From: JABHQR01 sp043812455
Lineage (GTDB): Archaea; Nanobdellota; Nanobdellia; Woesearchaeales; GW2011-AR9
Reading direction: 5' to 3'
Assembly (NCBI GenBank): GCA_043812455.1
Contig: JBDRMB010000035.1
Coordinates: forward strand, 1 to 33,640
DNA length: 33,640 bases
The translations under genes and the position numbers were made by a program. Numbering within the stretch: position 1 is the first letter of the stretch; each line of letters starts with the position of its first letter. Under the pieces are notes generated by a model. It did not search any database. It was not told the DNA's origin and was given only the letters and a program-made list of their open reading frames with translations. Of the stretch, positions 32,524 through 33,640 are shown in pieces.

Positions 32524-32567
32524 CGCTAAACATCATAGCGGTAGTAGTTCTACCAACCGCACCCCCC
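32524..32567 (-). promoter_or_regulatory. Structured leader with two mutually exclusive hairpins
   Basis: Read on the minus strand, the predicted leader begins with a G run (complement of the six C at 32562-32567). It then has hairpin 1: GCGGT (32556-32560) with ACCGC (32538-32542), or the shorter GGTAG-AACTA-CTACC within it. Hairpin 2 is CGCTA-TGATGTT-TAGCG (32524-32540), which ends three bases before the start codon. The two share bases 32538-32540, so they cannot both form fully. This suggests a regulatory RNA switch or attenuator, but no known riboswitch is recognised. Confidence 0.4.
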
Positions 32568-32752
32568 AACTAAAATTGATTTTTTCATGATTTAAATAGC
32601 TTTCGTTTTTGCAAAGTACAATCACTTAGCAATAGTTAGAAGTTTTTATAAAGAGTTTACAAGTTCTGTATACTAGTTCTGATTTATCGTCGGTAAAACT
32701 AAAATTATTTAGTATGGTAGTAACAAAAAATGAACTCTTTTATACTTAAAAT

Positions 32753-32796
32753 TGATTAATTTATTTATGAATTAATCATTTTTGTATATACAAAAA
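32753..32796. repeat. Adjacent perfect inverted repeat and palindrome
   Basis: TGATTAATT (32753-32761) pairs perfectly with AATTAATCA (32770-32778). Directly after it, TTTTTGTATATACAAAAA (32779-32796) is a perfect 18-bp palindrome. The last five A are shared with the next hairpin at 32792-32824. Confidence 0.8.
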
Positions 32797-32824
32797 GACA
32801 AAATGCTTGATGTTTTGTCTTTTT
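32792..32824 (+). terminator. Long perfect hairpin ending in a T run
   Basis: AAAAAGACAAAA pairs perfectly over 12 bp with TTTTGTCTTTTT across a 9-nt loop TGCTTGATG. The form resembles a bacterial-type intrinsic terminator and could end a small plus-strand RNA. It does not follow any plus-strand ORF, since XerA stops about 780 bp upstream. The hairpin is seen directly; the terminator role is inference. Confidence 0.5.
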
Positions 32825-32885
32825 AGTATGTGAGTTAAATTATTTTTAGAAACTTTTATTAAACTCATTCTAAACTACAATTATA

Positions 32886-33509
32886 ATGTCATTCAGATCA
32901 AAGAAAGAATTAGAAATAACCTTAAGCAAATTAGAAGGGTTCAAAGAAGCGTTAGTTGGTTTGGAACAGTATGCCACGCCTGAACATATTGCCGCAGACT
33001 GGATCTGGTGGATGGCAATGAACAAAGAAGTTGCTAACAAAAATATACTTGACGCTGCTTCCGGACCAGGAATATTAGGTATTGGGTTACTTCTGTTAGG
33101 AGCAAAAAAAGTTTATTTTGTAGATAAAGATCCAGAAATTATGCAAATCTGTATCAAAAATTATAACAAAATCAAAGAAGAGTACGATTTGGGAGAAGCA
33201 GAGTTCATGACTCAAGACATTTCTATTTTTGATCAAGAAGTTGACATTGTAGTACAAAATCCACCGTTCGGTACCAAAGAAAAGCATATTGACAAACTTT
33301 TCCTTGAAAAAGCCTTTCAGGTTGCACCAGTAATTTACAGTATGCACAAGTCAAATACTAAAGAATTTGTAGAAGCGATCAGCAAGGATCATAATTTTAA
33401 GATAACCCACCATTGGCGCTATGAATTTCCAATCAAAGCTACTTTCCATTTCCATAAAAAACCAGTAAAAGATGTTGAAGTTGGACTGTGGCGGATGGAG
33501 AAAGTTTAG
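32886..33509 (+). CDS. METTL5-like RNA adenine N6-methyltransferase
   Basis: A 207-residue class I S-adenosylmethionine-dependent methyltransferase, similar to archaeal and eukaryotic METTL5, which makes m6A in small-subunit rRNA. The N-terminus has LEGFKEALVGLEQYATPEHIAA, typical of the family. Motif I is ILDAASGPGILGIG (~54-67), the acidic residue of motif II is in YFVDKD (~77-82), and the catalytic NPPF is at 125-128 (VVQNPPFGT). The C-terminal part has YEFPIKATFHFHKK, also family-like. Motif I reads ASGPG where homologs usually have CGTG. The length is normal. It is preceded by a TATA-like ACTTTTATTAAA about 25 nt before the ATG, giving a short or absent leader. rRNA as substrate is by homology. 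Confidence 0.9.
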   Translation: MSFRSKKELEITLSKLEGFKEALVGLEQYATPEHIAADWIWWMAMNKEVANKNILDAASGPGILGIGLLLLGAKKVYFVDKDPEIMQICIKNYNKIKEEYDLGEAEFMTQDISIFDQEVDIVVQNPPFGTKEKHIDKLFLEKAFQVAPVIYSMHKSNTKEFVEAISKDHNFKITHHWRYEFPIKATFHFHKKPVKDVEVGLWRMEKV

Positions 33510-33524
33510 AGATTACTTTATACG

Positions 33525-33614
33525 AAAAAATTTCGACAGGAAATTTTAAGCGGGGTCTAATACCCCGACCTTCAGGTCGAAATTTTTTGTATCACAAAAA
33601 TCTGCCTTTTGTGA
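33525..33614. other. Compact multi-hairpin element at the window end
   Basis: AAAAAATTTCGAC (33525-33537) pairs perfectly with GTCGAAATTTTTT (33576-33588). Within are two smaller hairpins: GGGGT-CTAAT-ACCCC (33552-33566) and GACCT-TC-AGGTC (33567-33578), the latter competing with the inner three bases of the outer stem. A further perfect 8-bp stem TCACAAAA/TTTTGTGA spans 33592-33614. The C/G-rich core is unlike the surrounding AT-rich DNA. It follows the methyltransferase stop by 15 bases and could be a terminator, a structured RNA, or a subterminal hairpin of an insertion element lying beyond the window. Confidence 0.55.
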
Positions 33615-33640
33615 AAGTGTTCGTTCATACCACATCCTTT

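Larger units (their letters stand above)
32521..32885. other. 365-bp divergent intergenic region with clustered inverted repeats
   Basis: Between the winged-helix gene and the methyltransferase gene lie the structured leader (32524-32567), its TATA box, and a second plus-strand TATA-like GTTTTTATAAAG near 32643. Three inverted repeats follow within 32753-32824. The methyltransferase promoter, with ACTTTTATTAAA around 32852, comes last. No ORF of useful length is present. A plus-strand transcript from about 32670 to 32824 would be a small untranslated RNA; that is inference. Confidence 0.5.

Noticed and set aside
32524..32540. 5-bp stem with 7-nt loop resembling a tRNA anticodon arm
   Set aside because: The loop lacks U at position 33, and no acceptor, D or T arms with correct spacing are present. 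It is kept only as a hairpin.

Overview
The window is AT-rich DNA that looks archaeal. It carries a XerA-type tyrosine recombinase, a PAC2-family protein, a METTL5-like adenine methyltransferase, a COG1665-like nucleotidyltransferase and an AAA_14/DUF4143 ATPase. Many genes have a TATA box about 22-26 nt before the start codon, as in leaderless archaeal transcription. Very large surface proteins rich in N-x-S/T, and an N-terminal membrane segment followed by a TGAAV motif, suggest a DPANN lineage (Woesearchaeota/Pacearchaeota type). That placement is inference. I saw no tRNA, rRNA, CRISPR array or transposase gene.

Left part (1-12.7 kb): a surface and conflict island. Two paralogous lipoproteins (5-814 and 10848-12632) share a Cys-x-x-Gly-Cys motif at the predicted lipidation site and a related C-terminal Ig-like domain. 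Between them is a four-gene minus-strand operon: a short secreted RHS protein with the RHS core and a variable C-terminal domain (7959-9230), two small ORFs placed like immunity genes (7340-7942 and 7012-7338), and a 1939-residue protein with an SpvB-like N-terminus, six FG-GAP/VCBS-type repeats and a long YD-repeat region but no RHS core (1203-7022). The large and short proteins divide between them the domains of bacterial Tc toxin TcB (SpvB + FG-GAP + RHS) and TcC (RHS core + variable toxin). A split TcB/TcC-like system in an archaeon is the most interesting reading of the window. A DUF4143 ATPase (9533-10777) with two tandem operator-like dyads sits next to it, flanked by two copies of the lipoprotein promoter and 5' end, one of them a 13-codon remnant.

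Middle (12.7-23 kb): one 3407-residue surface protein built from duplicated LamG, MopE-like calcium-motif and parallel beta-helix blocks, then three copies of another module, Ig/cadherin-like repeats, a Cys-rich segment and an acidic tail. Two modules are nearly identical at DNA level, and a run of eight G lies in a Gly linker.

Right part (23-33.6 kb): mostly short, single-gene units with housekeeping flavour: zinc-ribbon coiled-coil protein, phosphoglycerate mutase, winged-helix proteins, PAC2 protein, HNH nuclease in a repeat-rich intergenic region, lipoprotein, family 2 glycosyltransferase, TIM-barrel protein, nucleotidyltransferase, XerA and METTL5-like methyltransferase. Several intergenic segments here (32.5-32.9 kb and 33.5-33.6 kb) hold clusters of perfect inverted repeats that no gene explains.
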